44,773 bases of DNA from Candidatus Woesearchaeota archaeon (GCA_002688315.1 NZCN01000014.1:1-44773), one strand, 5' to 3'; shown: positions 1-8,509, numbered from the stretch's first letter. The notes: a model not told the origin generated them from the letters alone. Numbers and translations: made by a program.

Positions 1-161
1 CTAACCTGTACAGGGAATGTGCATTTTTCAGGAAGTAAAGTAGCAGGACTTAAAACACCAAAATAAGACAAAGCACTGATAACAACAAGAACAACAAGAA
101 TAGCCCAACCGTAAGTCATCAAGAATTCCATCGCTGCCTGAGCTTTTCTAAACATAAACAT
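1..161 (-). CDS. Class III signal peptide prepilin-like protein, 3' part cut by window edge
   Basis: The N-terminus is visible and the C-terminus runs off the window. It opens with a short positive leader (MFMFRKAQ) followed at once by the hydrophobic stretch AAMEFLMTYGWAILVVLVV. This is the common archaeal class III (FlaK/PibD-cleaved) prepilin pattern, in which the hydrophobic segment forms the pilus core. ATG at 161 is preceded by a good ribosome-binding site, AGGTGA. ATG at 155 (second Met) is the alternative start. After the helix there is a Pro/Cys-containing start of the head domain. Two FlaI/FlaJ-like assembly loci lie in the same window, so this is plausibly a substrate of one of them. 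Which one cannot be told from sequence. Confidence 0.8.
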   Translation of the reverse strand, partial: MFMFRKAQAAMEFLMTYGWAILVVLVVISALSYFGVLSPATLLPEKCTFPVQV

Positions 162-278
162 CAAATCACCTTTTTTATTATAATAACTAAAATCTATTCT
201 ATTTCTAGGAGTAGTTGTATTTAAATGTTTCGATTAATATAGTTGCCAGACAGAGGTAAAAAATAAGTAAAAATCAAG
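162..278. other. AT-rich intergenic stretch
   Basis: I see no open frame with a ribosome-binding site and no clear structured RNA. Runs of A/T around 178-260 could hold the promoter of the prepilin gene (minus strand). Confidence 0.4.
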
Positions 279-392
279 TTAGGCTGTTGCCCATTTTCTT
301 GCTAAGTCCATTGCAACTTGCTCATCTTCTACACGGCCATAAGCCATAATGCGCTGCTTTAGACTTTCCAATAATTCCATTTTATCATTCAT
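279..392 (-). CDS. Small 37-aa hypothetical protein
   Basis: The frame begins MNDKMELLESLKQR and ends KWATA. It has a strong ribosome-binding site (GGGGTGG) just upstream of ATG 392 and a TATA box about 40 bases further up. The product is a charged, probably single amphipathic alpha-helix with no Cys and no membrane segment. I do not recognise the family. It sits between the prepilin and proS on the same strand. Support comes from start signals and clean codons, not homology. Confidence 0.55.
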   Translation of the reverse strand: MNDKMELLESLKQRIMAYGRVEDEQVAMDLARKWATA

Positions 393-423
393 TCATACCA
401 CCCCTTCGCCTCATTACAATTAA

Positions 424-439
424 GGGGTTTATATATTTT
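424..439 (-). promoter_or_regulatory. TATA-box promoter of the 37-aa gene
   Basis: Read on the minus strand this is AAAAATATATAAACC, a good archaeal TATA box, about 35-45 bases upstream of ATG 392. A short leader with a Shine-Dalgarno site fits this spacing. Confidence 0.5.
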
Positions 440-493
440 TCGCTGCTCTAGTTTAATGAATATTATGCGGACTAGTAGAAGTTTATTTTTGTT

Positions 494-1924
494 TCAGTAG
501 CTTTTTCCAAAATAAGCTAAATTGCTTTGATTTCCGCACACCAAACATTTCCCTTTTTTTCCGCTAAGTTCTATGCACAGAGATTTTGCTTCTGTTTTCT
601 TTATTTTTTCCTCGCATTTCTCACTGCCGCAGAAAAAGCCTTTTCCCATTTTCTTTTTATTAACAGCTGCTGAAATTTCTTTGATATTGCTTACAGACAA
701 AATATTTTTTTGCAAAGAGTCAGCAGAATTTTTTAGGAGTTTTTGCTGCATTTCTTCAAGCATTTTTTTTATTGCTGCGTTTACAGAAGTTAGTTTAACA
801 GTTTTTTTCTCGCCATTATCCCGCCTTACAATAACAGCTTGTTTTTTTGCTAAATCCCGCGGTCCTATCTCTATTCTTACAGGAACGCCTTTCATTTCCC
901 ATTCATTGAATTTCCAGCCAGGGTTGTATTCATCTCTATCGTCTAATTTTACTGTTATATATGCTTCTAGTTGCTTCTTTAGTTTATTAGCTGCGTCAAT
1001 AACTTTTTCTTTGCTGTCTTCAAACATTATCGGGACAATAACCGCTTGTATTGGCGCTATGTTTGGAGGCAGTACTAAGCCGCGGTCATCACTATGCGTC
1101 ATTGCAAGCAGTCCAATCATTCTTGTTGTAAAAGCCCAGGTGTTCTGCCATGCAAAGTCTTTTTTCCCGTTTTTATCAAGAAAATTAATGTCAAATACTT
1201 TTGCAAAATTTTGGCCGTCAAAATGCGCGTCAGGCCCTTGCGCTGTTTTGCCGTTTGGCAGCAAATATTCTATGCTATAGCTTGCTAGCGCTCCTGCGAA
1301 CTTTTCAGCTTCGCCTTTTTTTCCGCTAACGCCTTTTAGTGCGAGAAGATTTTCAGTAACGTCTTTCCACAAAGTCATCATATCTGTTATTTCTTGCTCT
1401 GCTTCTTTTCTTGTTGAAAAAGCACTATGGCCTTCGCACCATAAAAATTCACGGGTTCTAATCAACGGTGTTGGGTGCTTGAATTCCCATCTTACTACAT
1501 TATTCCACTGGTTGTACTTAATAGGTAAGTCTCTCCAGCTTCTTATCCATTTGGAGTATGACTCATACATTATGGTTTCAGAAGTTGGTCTTATCGCAAG
1601 CCGTTCATCGAGTTTTGTATGTCCTGCTTCTGTAACCCATGCAACTTCTGGTGCAAACCCTTCAACGTGTTTTGCTTCTTTTTTAAGAAGTTTTTCAGGG
1701 ATAAATAAGGGAAAGTAAACGTTTTGAACTCCTAATTCTTTAAGTTTAGCGTCGATTTCTCTTACCATTTTCTCCCATATTGCGTATCCGTAAGGCCTGT
1801 ACGCAAAGCATCCGGAAACAGAAGTGTAGTCAACAAGCTCTGCCTTCACAATCATCTGAGAGTACCATTCAGGAAAGTCATTGTCTTTCTTTGCAGTAAT
1901 GCCCATATTTTTCTCTTCTTTCAT
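494..1924 (-). CDS. proS: Prolyl-tRNA synthetase (archaeal/eukaryotic type)
   Basis: Charges tRNA-Pro with proline in the cytoplasm. The 476-aa protein has the class II synthetase core: RPTSETIMY near residue 112, motif 2 around RTREFLWCEGH (residues 155-165), and the archaeal-type anticodon-binding domain. It ends in the usual C-terminal zinc-like domain with paired cysteines (FFCGSEKC, CLVCGN) and a terminal Tyr. It has no bacterial editing insertion, and length is normal for the archaeal form. Start: ATG 1924 lies about 25-30 bases from an ATATTTAAAT box near 1950, so the mRNA is probably leaderless. It is divergent from the membrane protein at 2036. Confidence 0.97.
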   Translation of the reverse strand: MKEEKNMGITAKKDNDFPEWYSQMIVKAELVDYTSVSGCFAYRPYGYAIWEKMVREIDAKLKELGVQNVYFPLFIPEKLLKKEAKHVEGFAPEVAWVTEAGHTKLDERLAIRPTSETIMYESYSKWIRSWRDLPIKYNQWNNVVRWEFKHPTPLIRTREFLWCEGHSAFSTRKEAEQEITDMMTLWKDVTENLLALKGVSGKKGEAEKFAGALASYSIEYLLPNGKTAQGPDAHFDGQNFAKVFDINFLDKNGKKDFAWQNTWAFTTRMIGLLAMTHSDDRGLVLPPNIAPIQAVIVPIMFEDSKEKVIDAANKLKKQLEAYITVKLDDRDEYNPGWKFNEWEMKGVPVRIEIGPRDLAKKQAVIVRRDNGEKKTVKLTSVNAAIKKMLEEMQQKLLKNSADSLQKNILSVSNIKEISAAVNKKKMGKGFFCGSEKCEEKIKKTEAKSLCIELSGKKGKCLVCGNQSNLAYFGKSY

Positions 1925-2001
1925 ACTTGTACTTGCAGTTGCAAGCTATTTAAATATTTTCATCTATATTTCTTATACCATAATTATTCTACTAAGAAAT
2001 A

Positions 2002-2013
2002 GGTTTATAAACC
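2002..2013 (+). promoter_or_regulatory. Palindromic TATA promoter
   Basis: GGTTTATAAACC lies 22-34 bases before ATG 2036, the right distance for a leaderless transcript. The same 12-mer recurs at 18193-18204. Confidence 0.5.
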
Positions 2014-2035
2014 GCCTATTTTTAGCTAATAACTA

Positions 2036-2632
2036 ATGGTTACTCGAAAAGAACAATTCAGAAAAGCAGGAGCCATTCTTCTTAGCTGGCTCGGCAGCCA
2101 TAAGCGGTTGGTTTCTTTAGTTATTGCTTTACTATTTGTGTTGATTGTGTTTATAGACATAATCATTCCTGCCACTATCATAATAACTCTGGGTATCATA
2201 GCTACGTTTTCCACGTCTTATAAGCGCTTTATTAGAATGCCGCCTGCTCTTGAGCTAATCACGTTCACAACAGTAATGGTTAGTCTTGCCTACGGCCCTG
2301 TAATGGGAGCAATTTACGGTGCGGTAGTTAGTTTTACTGCTGAAATTTTGACCAATGCTTTGGATGTTTTCATCATAAAATTCGTTCCAACCAGAGCGTT
2401 CATAGGGCTTGTAGCTGGATTTGTTTTTGACTTACTTAACGGAAACATTGTTTTCACAGGACTTGCTTTAACTATCTTATACAACGGGATAACACAGCCT
2501 TTGGATCTCTTGCTGGCAGATGTTGAGGTACGCTTGAAATCAATTTATTTTTTTATACTTAACGTTGGCTTTAATTTCATAATCTTCGCAATTTTAGGCA
2601 AAATTATGATATCATTATTAGGCATTAGTTAG
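2036..2632 (+). CDS. Multi-pass membrane protein, paralogue 1 of 3
   Basis: A 198-aa protein with a basic N-terminal segment and about five or six hydrophobic helices. It shares with the next gene the motif YKRFIRxPPxLExIT, then a YGPxxGxIY helix and a closing DVExRLKSxYF helix. Together with the genes at 2666 and 3504 it forms a tandem family of about 200-aa integral membrane proteins. The size and helix pattern recall substrate-binding (S) components of ECF-type transporters or MreD-like proteins, but I see no diagnostic residues and leave function open. It is transcribed from the palindromic TATA box just upstream. Confidence 0.75.
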   Translation: MVTRKEQFRKAGAILLSWLGSHKRLVSLVIALLFVLIVFIDIIIPATIIITLGIIATFSTSYKRFIRMPPALELITFTTVMVSLAYGPVMGAIYGAVVSFTAEILTNALDVFIIKFVPTRAFIGLVAGFVFDLLNGNIVFTGLALTILYNGITQPLDLLLADVEVRLKSIYFFILNVGFNFIIFAILGKIMISLLGIS

Positions 2633-2665
2633 GAAAAAAATTAATACAAGTATTCAAACAAGAAA

Positions 2666-3286
2666 ATGATGAAGCCTGGCATGAATAAAATTGGGAAACG
2701 CATGAAGAATTCTTTTCTTGATAAAATATACAAGTGGAGCATGTCGCACAAGCGTTACGTGTTTATTGTTCTGATTTTATCTTTCCTTTTTATCCTTTAC
2801 ACAGAACAGATAAAAACTCTAATAATCTTGCTGGTTTTTGGGTTAGTGGCTACATTCACTACAACCTACAAGCGTTTCATAAGACTCCCGCCAGTGCTGG
2901 AATTCATTACTCTAACAACAGTTTTGACAACAATATTTTATGGTCCAATTACAGGCATAATATACACCATAATAGTCAATATCACTTCAGAAATAGCTTC
3001 AGGCCATCCAGATGAAATGATTCTCACTTACATCCCTTCAAGAACAACTACCGTGTTGTTTACTCACTTTGCCTACACTCTCGGATTAATAACCAACATT
3101 GTCTGGCTGGGTATTTGGAGTTCAGTTGTTTTCAACGCAGTCCAGCAACCGCTTTACATGTCATTAGTTGACGTTGAGAAACGCCTTAAATCACTGTATT
3201 TTGTTTTATTGAATATACCATTAAACATTCTTATTTTCAAGCTGTTTGGCTCACTTCTGTTCGCACTTATGACGGCAATTGTTTAG
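2666..3286 (+). CDS. Multi-pass membrane protein, paralogue 2 of 3
   Basis: 206 aa and clearly homologous to the preceding protein: TTYKRFIRLPPVLEFIT matches its counterpart almost residue for residue, and the DVEKRLKSLYF helix near the C-terminus is also shared. It has about five or six transmembrane segments and a basic N-terminal tail. ATG 2666 is one of several close Met codons (MMKPGM), so the exact start is uncertain. The gap to paralogue 1 is 33 bases, so they are probably co-transcribed. The convergent tRNA-Arg(TCG) starts 7 bases after its stop. Function unknown. Confidence 0.75.
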   Translation: MMKPGMNKIGKRMKNSFLDKIYKWSMSHKRYVFIVLILSFLFILYTEQIKTLIILLVFGLVATFTTTYKRFIRLPPVLEFITLTTVLTTIFYGPITGIIYTIIVNITSEIASGHPDEMILTYIPSRTTTVLFTHFAYTLGLITNIVWLGIWSSVVFNAVQQPLYMSLVDVEKRLKSLYFVLLNIPLNILIFKLFGSLLFALMTAIV

Positions 3287-3293
3287 AAAAAAA

Positions 3294-3409
3294 CGAGCCC
3301 GTTGGGAATTTCGACCTCACTGGGCGAAATCTACGAACGCCAGTGAGTATGTTCGAACCCAAACTAGCAGGTCCGAAGCCTACGGTGCTATCCATTACAC
3401 TACGGGCCC
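3294..3409 (-). tRNA. tRNA-Arg(TCG) with a T-loop intron
   Basis: Acceptor GGGCCCG pairs with CGGGCTC (one G-T), discriminator G at 3294. Anticodon stem GTAGG/CCTGC encloses loop CTTCGGA, anticodon TCG. T-stem is TTGGG/CCCAA. The T-loop is interrupted: after TTCGAA come 44 extra bases (3308-3351), then the last loop base T. Removing them gives a standard 72-nt tRNA. There is no intron in the anticodon loop. A TATA-like AGTATTAAAAAC lies about 30 bases upstream on the minus strand. Confidence 0.93.
3308..3351 (-). other. 44-nt BHB intron in T-loop (59/60) of tRNA-Arg(TCG)
   Basis: The folding unit is outer helix TTGGG/CCCAA, 4-bp central helix TTCG (tRNA T54-G57) with CGAA (intron 3' end), 5' bulge AAC, 3' bulge ATT. 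Cutting after the second bulge base gives AA|C and AT|T, which yields the normal 7-nt loop TTCGAAT. Inside the intron CTCACTGG pairs with CCAGTGAG to form a long hairpin. Boundaries follow from this fold and from the identical arrangement in two other tRNAs. Confidence 0.88.
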
Positions 3410-3503
3410 ATTTGTCTTGTTGAGACTTATTGTAGTTTTTAATACTTATTGTTAGTCTTGTCAGGAGTGATAACAATTAAAAACTCTTGTTTGCTACATT
3501 TTT

Positions 3504-4085
3504 ATGATGTTTAAGTATAACAGAAAGTATCTGAGCGATTTGGCTACGTCTAAGCTTCCTTTTTTGTGGGAGAAAAGGATTGCTATTGTTTTAGTTATTG
3601 CAGCTGTTTTTCTCCTCTATTTGTTTCGCAATGTTATTGAAGTTCTAGTTGTCATGGCAATTTTTATTGCGATTGGTATTGTTTCTATGATGTACAACCG
3701 TTGGATAAAAGTTTCTTTTGGCTTTGAGCTAATTATGCTTGGCATAGTTATTACAGCAATGGTTTATGGAAGAATTCCTGCTCTTGTTGTTGGAATAGTT
3801 GCTTTATTTTTTGCTGAAGTTCTTACAGACCGCTTCACTTATTCCACTTTTATTTCTTTCATAGGAGTTTTTGTCATTGCCATGGTTGCCCCTATTTTTC
3901 AAAACACAAGCATTACATGGGTTGGCATTTGGATGACATTGCTTTACGACGCCATAATACTTCCAGGTTACATCTTGTTAGGCAGCAGCATCTGGAGAAG
4001 TTCAGTGTTTTTCATAACCCACATACTCTTTAATGTCTGGGTTTTTATGTTTATAGCGCCAGGAGTGTTCAGGTTATTGACTTAA
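3504..4085 (+). CDS. Multi-pass membrane protein, paralogue 3 of 3
   Basis: 193 aa with about five or six transmembrane helices. It is more diverged than the previous two but keeps the same plan: a basic N-terminus, then YNRWIKVSFGFELI where the others have YKRFIRxPPxLExI, then a YGRIPALVVG helix, and a final aromatic helix. It is separated from paralogue 2 by the opposite-strand tRNA-Arg(TCG), so it has its own promoter. No motif identifies a substrate. Start ATG 3504 is followed by a second ATG. Confidence 0.7.
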   Translation: MMFKYNRKYLSDLATSKLPFLWEKRIAIVLVIAAVFLLYLFRNVIEVLVVMAIFIAIGIVSMMYNRWIKVSFGFELIMLGIVITAMVYGRIPALVVGIVALFFAEVLTDRFTYSTFISFIGVFVIAMVAPIFQNTSITWVGIWMTLLYDAIILPGYILLGSSIWRSSVFFITHILFNVWVFMFIAPGVFRLLT

Positions 4086-4090
4086 AAAAA

Positions 4091-4417
4091 TCATTTCTTT
4101 CCAAGCAACAATTCTATTGTAGAAACTCTTACGTCTCTTCCTTCCCTGTTTTTGAAATCTTCAGAGTTGGTGATAATGTTTTTTATTTCAACTTGTCCGT
4201 CAAGAAAGCGTTTGGTTGCGACTTCTGAAACGTCAACAGCCCTGCTTATGAATTTGCCACGAGCTTTTATTGTGACTTCTTTTGCGTCTTTGGTTGTAAA
4301 CTGCATTACAACTGCAGTAACATAATTCATGAATGGCTTTAATCCTATAAAGACGTTGCTGTCATTCGTTGTTTCTCTAGTGTCCTGATCACTGATTTCC
4401 TGTTCTTTTTCTTCCAT
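4091..4417 (-). CDS. albA: Alba-family DNA/RNA-binding chromatin protein
   Basis: About 108 aa. Alba is a dimeric nucleic-acid-binding protein that coats archaeal DNA and also binds RNA. An acidic N-terminal tail (about 25 residues) precedes the Alba core: VFIGLKPFMNYV, then KEVTIKARGKFISRAVDV with the basic loop, then RFLDGQVEIKNI and a C-terminal strand STIELLLG. The first in-frame start at 4426 is a TTG, and the ATG at 4417 looks better. The acidic N-terminal extension is longer than in classic Alba. Convergent with the membrane protein, with 5 bases between stops. Confidence 0.9.
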   Translation of the reverse strand: MEEKEQEISDQDTRETTNDSNVFIGLKPFMNYVTAVVMQFTTKDAKEVTIKARGKFISRAVDVSEVATKRFLDGQVEIKNIITNSEDFKNREGRDVRVSTIELLLGKK

Positions 4418-4519
4418 CTTTGTCAATAGTATGAGCAGTAGAAAAAAGACGGCATTTCAAGTTTAAATTCTTTGTTGTTTTCAGTAAACTTTATAACAGC
4501 AATAAAGTAAACACATATT

Positions 4520-4864
4520 ATGTCGCATAAACTAGTGATTTTAGTCAGGCAGGATTTGAAGCTTCCAAAAGGAAAGATGGCTGTACAGTGCAGTCATGCT
4601 TCTGTAGAGTGTGTTCTTAAGAGCAACCGAAGATTGGTTGATGCCTGGAGAAAAGAGGGCGGCATGAAAGTTGTTCTAAAAGTTGCTGATAAAAAAGAAT
4701 TGTTTAAATTCAAGCAATTGGCAAATGACAATAATCTGAAAAATGTTGTGATAGCAGATGCTGGCAAAACAACAGTGCAGCCTGGCACAATAACTTGTTT
4801 AGGAATAGGCCCTGATGAAGAAGATAAGATTGATAGTTTAACTAAAATTCTTAAGATGGTTTAG
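4520..4864 (+). CDS. pth2: Peptidyl-tRNA hydrolase, archaeal/eukaryotic type
   Basis: Releases peptides from stalled peptidyl-tRNA. 114 aa, typical Pth2 length. It shows the N-terminal KLVILVRQDLKLPKGKMAVQCSHA strand-helix with the catalytic-region residues KGKMAxQCxHA, then VVIADAGKTTVQPGT and the closing CLGIGPD motif. All family landmarks are present. ATG 4520 follows a CTTTATAAC box by about 30 bases, suggesting a leaderless or short-leader mRNA. Convergent with a small coiled-coil gene downstream. Confidence 0.96.
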   Translation: MSHKLVILVRQDLKLPKGKMAVQCSHASVECVLKSNRRLVDAWRKEGGMKVVLKVADKKELFKFKQLANDNNLKNVVIADAGKTTVQPGTITCLGIGPDEEDKIDSLTKILKMV

Positions 4865-4876
4865 AATCAATAAATT

Positions 4877-5083
4877 TTAATCCCCGTTTATTTGCGCGAG
4901 GAGTTTGTCGTGTTCTGTTTTAAGTTCAGTGTATTTTTCTTCCATTCCTGCGTTTAACTGGTTGTGTCTTTTATCCCATTCCATTGTAAGAAGCCTCTTG
5001 TCAATTTCATTGAGTTTTTCTTTTAACTCGATTCGTTTTTGTTCACTAAGCTCTTCTGGTTTTGTTTCTGCTTCTTCACCCAT
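4877..5083 (-). CDS. Small coiled-coil hypothetical protein
   Basis: About 68 aa from ATG 5083, which has a GAGGGCG ribosome-binding site. An in-frame start 13 codons upstream lacks one. The product begins MGEEAETKPEE and continues as an uninterrupted charged helix (KEKLNEIDKRLL, then MEEKYTELKTEHDKLL), so it is an all-alpha coiled coil. No catalytic motif. Convergent with pth2. Family not recognised. Confidence 0.6.
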   Translation of the reverse strand: MGEEAETKPEELSEQKRIELKEKLNEIDKRLLTMEWDKRHNQLNAGMEEKYTELKTEHDKLLAQINGD

Positions 5084-5176
5084 ACTAAACGCCCTCAATG
5101 TATATTTAGAGAAACTGTACAAAATCTGAACTTAAGAGTTGTTTAAATAGTTTGCGGTTATGCCGAGTGCTTTTTG

Positions 5177-6211
5177 TCAGACTATAAATCCAGCAAACAC
5201 GTTTGTTGCGACTATCATCATTCCTCGGTAAACTAAGTGAGAAGCTATCATCAGCATGGGAATATATTTTACTCCTGCTTTTATGCTGCCGTTTTGTATG
5301 ATTGAAATCATTATCGCTGAAAAGAACGATATTACTAGAAGTGCGTTAATGGAAAACGCCTGAAACACTGCAGGGTCTACGGAAATGTTTCCGAAGTCTA
5401 TCGGTAGAACATTGGTTTCTGCTCCGCCAGATCCGCCTATTTTTCCTGAAATGCCTTGCAGCACAGTAAGAAACTGGAATGATAATGTAAAAAGGCCTGG
5501 TGCTACAAGAAGCACTATTATAGCCACAAAGATAACGTAAGAAAGGTTTGTTGCTGCCATTTCTGCTTTCAGGTCTTTTGTTTCTTCAATAGTGTCCACT
5601 ACGCGGTCTATTACATCAACTGTTTTTCCTCCGCCTTTCATTCCTTCAATTATTAAGTCAAATGCTCTTCTAAGCATTGGCGAGTTATATTTTTCTGTAA
5701 AAGCGTGTAAAGCTTCTTCCACATCTTGGCCGGTCATTACTTTTTTAGCTGACAGCATGATTTCATGGGATAATATGCCGAACTCGGGTTTTATTGAACT
5801 CCATAACGCCTTTTCAAAAGGCATGCCTCCTTTGAGGTTTTCAGAAACCATTCTCAGGAAGTCAGGGAGAACTGCTTCCATCTTTTTTGTGCGGTTAAAT
5901 ATTTTTAAGTCAATGTAAAAGTATATCAGAAGGATTATCGCGAATATAAATAAAAGGTGCACTACAGCCCATAATACAAGCGCAAGAATAAATTGGATAA
6001 AGATATTTTGCTCAAGTGAAAGTATGTAATTCCAACCGCGAAAAATAAACATGAATCCTACAGGGAGTATGCTCAGCCAAAAAAGCAAGCCAAAGAGAGA
6101 GTAAGGAACATCTACAATTCCTGCTTTCAATAAGTAGCTTCTGAGGTGAGGTCTTATTCTGTCAAATACAAAAGCCTTGCCAATTCCTTCAGTTAGTTGG
6201 TTTATGGCCAT
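5177..6211 (-). CDS. GspF/FlaJ-type pilus or secretion membrane protein (distal)
   Basis: 344 aa. This family is the polytopic inner-membrane platform on which a FlaI/TadA-type ATPase acts in archaeal pili and type II-like secretion. Two early transmembrane helices (about 37-58 and 75-105) precede a cytoplasmic GspF domain with FLRMVSENLKGGMPFEKAL and the helix pair around EGMKGGGKTVDVIDRVVDTIEE. Two or three C-terminal helices follow. It starts overlapping the stop of the upstream GspF gene (TAATG), so translation is coupled. Last gene of the four-gene minus-strand operon. Confidence 0.88.
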   Translation of the reverse strand: MAINQLTEGIGKAFVFDRIRPHLRSYLLKAGIVDVPYSLFGLLFWLSILPVGFMFIFRGWNYILSLEQNIFIQFILALVLWAVVHLLFIFAIILLIYFYIDLKIFNRTKKMEAVLPDFLRMVSENLKGGMPFEKALWSSIKPEFGILSHEIMLSAKKVMTGQDVEEALHAFTEKYNSPMLRRAFDLIIEGMKGGGKTVDVIDRVVDTIEETKDLKAEMAATNLSYVIFVAIIVLLVAPGLFTLSFQFLTVLQGISGKIGGSGGAETNVLPIDFGNISVDPAVFQAFSINALLVISFFSAIMISIIQNGSIKAGVKYIPMLMIASHLVYRGMMIVATNVFAGFIV

Positions 6212-7032
6212 TATAAGTCCACCATAGGCCTGGAAGCCCTAACCATAATGATAAATGCCAGCTGTATTACTCCGAGGAAAAAAAGTATTGAGAATAAAAC
6301 AGGCGACTCAAATTTAATGTTCAAAAATCCTGAAATTATAAGGAGCATAGTAAGCCCTAATGAAGGCGCAACTGTTCCAACAATCATATAGAAAAGCATC
6401 AGTGAATTCAGTTTCTTTGAATATTTTTTAATTTCTATGATTTGTTCTGCTGCTATGGATTTAAGAGTTCCTCTCAACACGTTAGTCACTTCACTTCCTG
6501 TCTTCAGAACTGTGACCATCTGCCACAAGATTCGCTTGAATTTGTCAGAAGCATTATAAGTGCGGGCATTTTCAAGAGCATCTTCCAATGGAATTCCTGT
6601 GTCTATGTCATCAACAATTTCTTTAAAGTATTTTGCGCTAACTCCGTAACTTTTTGAAGCGTCAATAAGAGTGTTAACAAGCGCTGTTCCTGATTCTAGT
6701 TTAACAAGCAGGTAACGCCCTGCAAAAAGAACTTCTTTATCAATTTCGCGTTGCCTTTTCCTTATCGCTGCTTTTGGTGATTGAAGCATAAAAGCTAAAA
6801 TCAGCACAAAAGAAATGGGAAACACTAAAATCAGCACAAAAAAAAGTTTTACTATTGCCATTTGTTTTGCAAACAAAAAAAAAGTCAGTATTGTAAGTGC
6901 CGATGCAGCATACAATGAAAGTCTAAGGGATCGTTTTACAAATTTATCAGGAGGGTTCTTATTATGAGCTATTCTCAAATTTGTTTTTATTGAAGGGTTT
7001 GCTCTTAATACAATATTTGTGAAGTCAATCAT
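6211..7032 (-). CDS. GspF/FlaJ-type pilus or secretion membrane protein (proximal)
   Basis: 273 aa. A second, shorter T2SSF-like protein in the same operon. It has two transmembrane helices near residues 40-85, a cytoplasmic helical domain (FAGRYLLVKLESGTALVNTL, GIPLEDALENARTY, KTGSEVTNVLRGTLKSI), and two C-terminal transmembrane helices. Having two separate single-domain GspF proteins recalls the TadB/TadC pair of Tad pili. The other locus in this window instead has both domains fused in one 730-aa protein (33158-35350). It lies 13 bases downstream of the ATPase gene. Confidence 0.87.
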   Translation of the reverse strand: MIDFTNIVLRANPSIKTNLRIAHNKNPPDKFVKRSLRLSLYAASALTILTFFLFAKQMAIVKLFFVLILVFPISFVLILAFMLQSPKAAIRKRQREIDKEVLFAGRYLLVKLESGTALVNTLIDASKSYGVSAKYFKEIVDDIDTGIPLEDALENARTYNASDKFKRILWQMVTVLKTGSEVTNVLRGTLKSIAAEQIIEIKKYSKKLNSLMLFYMIVGTVAPSLGLTMLLIISGFLNIKFESPVLFSILFFLGVIQLAFIIMVRASRPMVDL

Positions 7033-7045
7033 TGATTACCTCAGC

Positions 7046-8494
7046 TTAAACCTGGAGTTTTCCTGCATAGTATTTTGACATTATGAGACCTATCTTATGA
7101 ACGTCATTTATGTTTTCAGACACAAGCCATTTAAGAATTGAGGTTTTTTTATCAAGGTCTTGCTTCATTTCAGAAGAAGTCATTCCTGTGTAAAGGTGTA
7201 ATGTTTCAAGGGTGCGCTTTGCCTCATTAGCTTTGAAAAGCTTGTCTTTTACTACATCAAGCTGAAGAAGAATTTTAACAGTGCCTGTTTTATCAAGCTC
7301 TGCAATTTGCAGTGTTCTTCTTGTACCTGTTCTTCTGTTTCTGCTCTGAACCAAGACTAAAGATAGCGAGCTTAGAACTGCTTTCGGCATGTCTATTGGA
7401 GGGGTTGTAAGCCTTGTCACAGTTTCTTCTGCGTTATTAGCGTGGATTGTTGCATAAACGCTGTGTCCTGTATGCATGGCTTCAAAAAGCACTTCTGCTT
7501 CAGCTTTTCTTCTGACTTCTCCCATGATTATTCGGTCAGGTCTCATTCTGAGTGAATTTATAACTAAGTCAAGCATTGTTATCTGGCCTTTTCCTTCTGG
7601 ATTTGGAAGCCTTGTTTCCATCGGCACCCAGTGCAGAGTGTTAGGCAAGGTAAGTTCTCTGGTGTCTTCAATTGATATTATGCGTTGATTTGCTGGAAAA
7701 AAGTTTGCGATTGCGTTTAATGCAGAAGTTTTACCTGAGCCTGTTCCTCCGGCTATTAGAAGTGAAAGCTCATTCTGGATAGCCAGCCATATGAGGGAAG
7801 CAGCCTCGTAGTTCATTGTTCCACTTTTTATCAAGTCAGTTATGCTCCATGGTTTTTCAGCGAATTTTCTTATGGTTATTGTGTTTCCTTTGCTGGAAAT
7901 AGGATTTAGTGTTGCGTTAACTCTATCCCCGCTTTTCAGATGTGCGTCCATAAGTGGCTTAAGCAGGGTTATTTCTTTCCCCACATCCCGTCCAATAGTT
8001 GTGGAGTAATGCCTTATCTTGGCTTCATTTTGTATTATGACATTTGTTTTCAGCCATCCAAACTGCTTATGGTATACCCACACAGGGTCCTCAGAACTGT
8101 TTATAACTATCTCTTCAAGATTTGCGTCTTTAAGAAGAATCTCTATGTTTCCAAGGCCAACGTTTTGCTGTATGACTTGGCTCACTAAAAGCTCTGATGT
8201 TTCAGTATCTATGCCAGGAAAGTATTTTTTAATCAACACTCTTATTTCTTGCTTAAACTTATCTTTTATATCGCCTGTTTGTTCTGCGCTTATAGCACCT
8301 ATGTTGACTCTCGAGATGAATTCGTCTCTTAACTTGTCGAGAATTCGCTGAGTTGTTTTGCTTATGTTAAGTATCGAAATGTTATAGATAGGAACAGGCT
8401 CATTTTCTTCAGAGTAGATGGTAACATCAATAATCATTCCTTCTAGTTTCAGTTTATATGAACCAAGTGTTTTTACATTTTCTTTGTCAGCCAA
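7046..8494 (-). CDS. Type II/IV secretion ATPase (VirB11/TadA/FlaI family)
   Basis: 482 aa. A hexameric motor ATPase that powers pilin assembly or secretion with its GspF partners. The N-terminal domain includes EEIVINSSEDPVWVYH. Walker A GGTGSGKT is near residue 255, the Asp box and Walker B region include IIMGEVRRKAEAEVLFEAM near 325, and the His box is HTGHSVYATIHANN. A C-terminal extension of about 60 residues follows. All catalytic motifs are intact. Gaps to the neighbours are 15 and 13 bases, so it is firmly in the operon with both GspF proteins and the large repeat protein upstream. Confidence 0.94.
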   Translation of the reverse strand: MADKENVKTLGSYKLKLEGMIIDVTIYSEENEPVPIYNISILNISKTTQRILDKLRDEFISRVNIGAISAEQTGDIKDKFKQEIRVLIKKYFPGIDTETSELLVSQVIQQNVGLGNIEILLKDANLEEIVINSSEDPVWVYHKQFGWLKTNVIIQNEAKIRHYSTTIGRDVGKEITLLKPLMDAHLKSGDRVNATLNPISSKGNTITIRKFAEKPWSITDLIKSGTMNYEAASLIWLAIQNELSLLIAGGTGSGKTSALNAIANFFPANQRIISIEDTRELTLPNTLHWVPMETRLPNPEGKGQITMLDLVINSLRMRPDRIIMGEVRRKAEAEVLFEAMHTGHSVYATIHANNAEETVTRLTTPPIDMPKAVLSSLSLVLVQSRNRRTGTRRTLQIAELDKTGTVKILLQLDVVKDKLFKANEAKRTLETLHLYTGMTSSEMKQDLDKKTSILKWLVSENINDVHKIGLIMSKYYAGKLQV

Positions 8495-8509
8495 TTATTA
8501 ACACCTTCA

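Noticed and set aside
573-1280. 235-aa plus-strand frame inside proS
   Set aside because: Antisense shadow of a clear synthetase gene.
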